Part shown: piece after piece, positions 63,173 to 64,000 of the stretch
How the letters are laid out: each line of letters begins with the position of its first letter
Position numbering within the stretch: the stretch's first letter is position 1
Source: Bugulina stolonifera
Taxonomy: Eukaryota > Bryozoa > Gymnolaemata > Cheilostomatida > Bugulidae
Assembly: GCA_935421135.1 (NCBI GenBank)
Contig: OW285189.1
Span: forward strand, 6,841,072-6,905,071
Direction: 5' to 3'
Length of the DNA: 64,000 nt
Notes under the pieces: model-generated
Seen by the model: only the letters and a program-made list of their open reading frames with translations
Told to the model about the DNA's origin: nothing
Database searches by the model: none
Position numbers and translations under genes: made by a program

Positions 63173-63701
63173 TTGTATACATAAAATCTCATATGATATT
63201 TTATAATCATAATATTATATGTAGGAAGTGTACTGGACAATAAATATCATTTCTTTATACAGTTGGTTACTAGTGTTATTAATGTACATGTACAGTCGCT
63301 CTTGTATAATCAATCATGTTATTGTCCCTCATATTCAAATCATATGCATATTTGCAGTACAAAAATAATAAATTTATTTTTATTGATTCCAATAATGTGT
63401 GGCTGCTTACTAATTCTATTAAACCTTGAAGCTGAAAGACATGAAAAATAATGACACCGATGAGATAAGATAATATATTAGTATTACATTATACATCCAG
63501 TACTCACTCAATGTAGTTATTTTGTTAAAAAAGACAGTCACTAAGTAATAAATATTAAAATATAAGTAAACTTAGACACTTCAGCACTGCTATATTATAT
63601 AAACTGCTAATCTGCTCTAAATACTGACAGATAATGATGCATATTTGGTGTCAAAATCATCAGCAGGCTACTGGGAAATGTTAACAACCCGTTGGCTGAT
63701 T
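63173..63701. other. Convergent 3' region, EMC8 and PDHX-like gene
   Basis: No exon. It contains the EMC8 poly(A) signal (63239-63244). A TTTATT near 63375-63380 may serve the - strand gene. Confidence 0.4.
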
Positions 63702-63939
63702 TCACAAAGCCATACTAGATGGGTTCTCCAGCAGTTCTTTAAGACTGGACACAAACGCAGCAGCTGTAAGCTCATCAATAATTCTACCATCACAGGCTAA
63801 CGAGATGTTCATGGTAGGCTGTGGTGAGCCCCCTTCACCAAGAGATATCTGCGTTGAACCCACAGCCAGAATACATGACTGGGGTGGATTGATAACTGCC
63901 TTGAACTCTTTGATTCCAAACATTCCAAGATTTGATACT
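63702..63939 (-). CDS. PDHX: Pyruvate dehydrogenase E3-binding protein (PDHX-like), last exon only
   Basis: C-terminal end of the 2-oxoacid dehydrogenase acyltransferase fold, mitochondrial matrix. The exon starts after an ATTGTTTTAG acceptor and reads VSNLGMFGIKEFKAVINPPQ, then ILAVG, then NISLACDGRIIDEL and ends LLENPSSMAL. In active acyltransferases (DLAT) the motif is DHRxxDG. Here the catalytic His is Gly and the following DG is DE, which resembles the inactive E3-binding protein PDHX (DSRVVDDEL in human). So PDHX is more likely than DLAT. The upstream exons, with lipoyl and subunit-binding domains, are outside the window. Confidence 0.85.
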
Positions 63940-64000
63940 CTAAAACAATGTTAGTAATTACACACTATTTAGAGTTACGCTTTCATTCCTCCTAGGTGCA

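Overview
This is nuclear DNA of an animal: AT-rich, intron-rich and full of transposon debris. GT-AG introns, LINE/SINE/MITE remains, animal housekeeping genes and a complete amyloid precursor protein (APP) homologue, a family known only from Metazoa, all point that way. APP without an Abeta-like segment and the domain make-up suggest an invertebrate. A sponge or another early-branching marine animal is plausible, but the sequence alone does not settle it.

Layout. 1-4.5 kb: two decayed LINE relics, an AT-rich block and nested MITE-like DNA. 4534-5688 (+): POP5, the RNase P/MRP subunit, three exons. 6848-13466 (+): APP homologue, twelve exons, 558 aa, with E1, a shortened E2, a TM helix and an almost perfectly conserved NPTY tail. 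14306-23749 (-): QTMAN (GTDC1), eight exons, 358 aa, inflated by a 2.98 kb foldback element in intron 6 and by a LINE plus a SINE in intron 1. 23.8-28.5 kb: a head-to-head intergenic region holding a 5'-truncated RTE copy and a tandem hammerhead-ribozyme element (an animal retrozyme, the most notable find). 28493-43300 (+): GH31 alpha-glucosidase, nineteen exons, 962 aa, both catalytic Asp present, N-terminus unusual. 44628-45269 (-): unrecognised single-exon ORF. 45.3-49.8 kb: no gene seen. 49762-58432 (-): pantothenate kinase, eight exons, 401 aa, with a 2.5 kb array of a 23-bp minisatellite in intron 6. 59.1-59.7 kb: RTE copy with a perfect target duplication. 60504-63172 (+): EMC8/9, four exons, 187 aa. 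63702-63939 (-): last exon of a PDHX-like E3-binding protein, the rest beyond the window.

The exon models were built by hand from homology, splice dinucleotides and phase. Each complete model closes to a whole number of codons, which is good internal support. The genes are unrelated housekeeping or cell-surface genes and do not form a pathway cluster. PANK (CoA synthesis) and PDHX (a CoA-using complex) lying near each other is probably chance. Tandem repeats sit just inside introns next to 5' splice sites in at least six places, which looks like more than random scatter.
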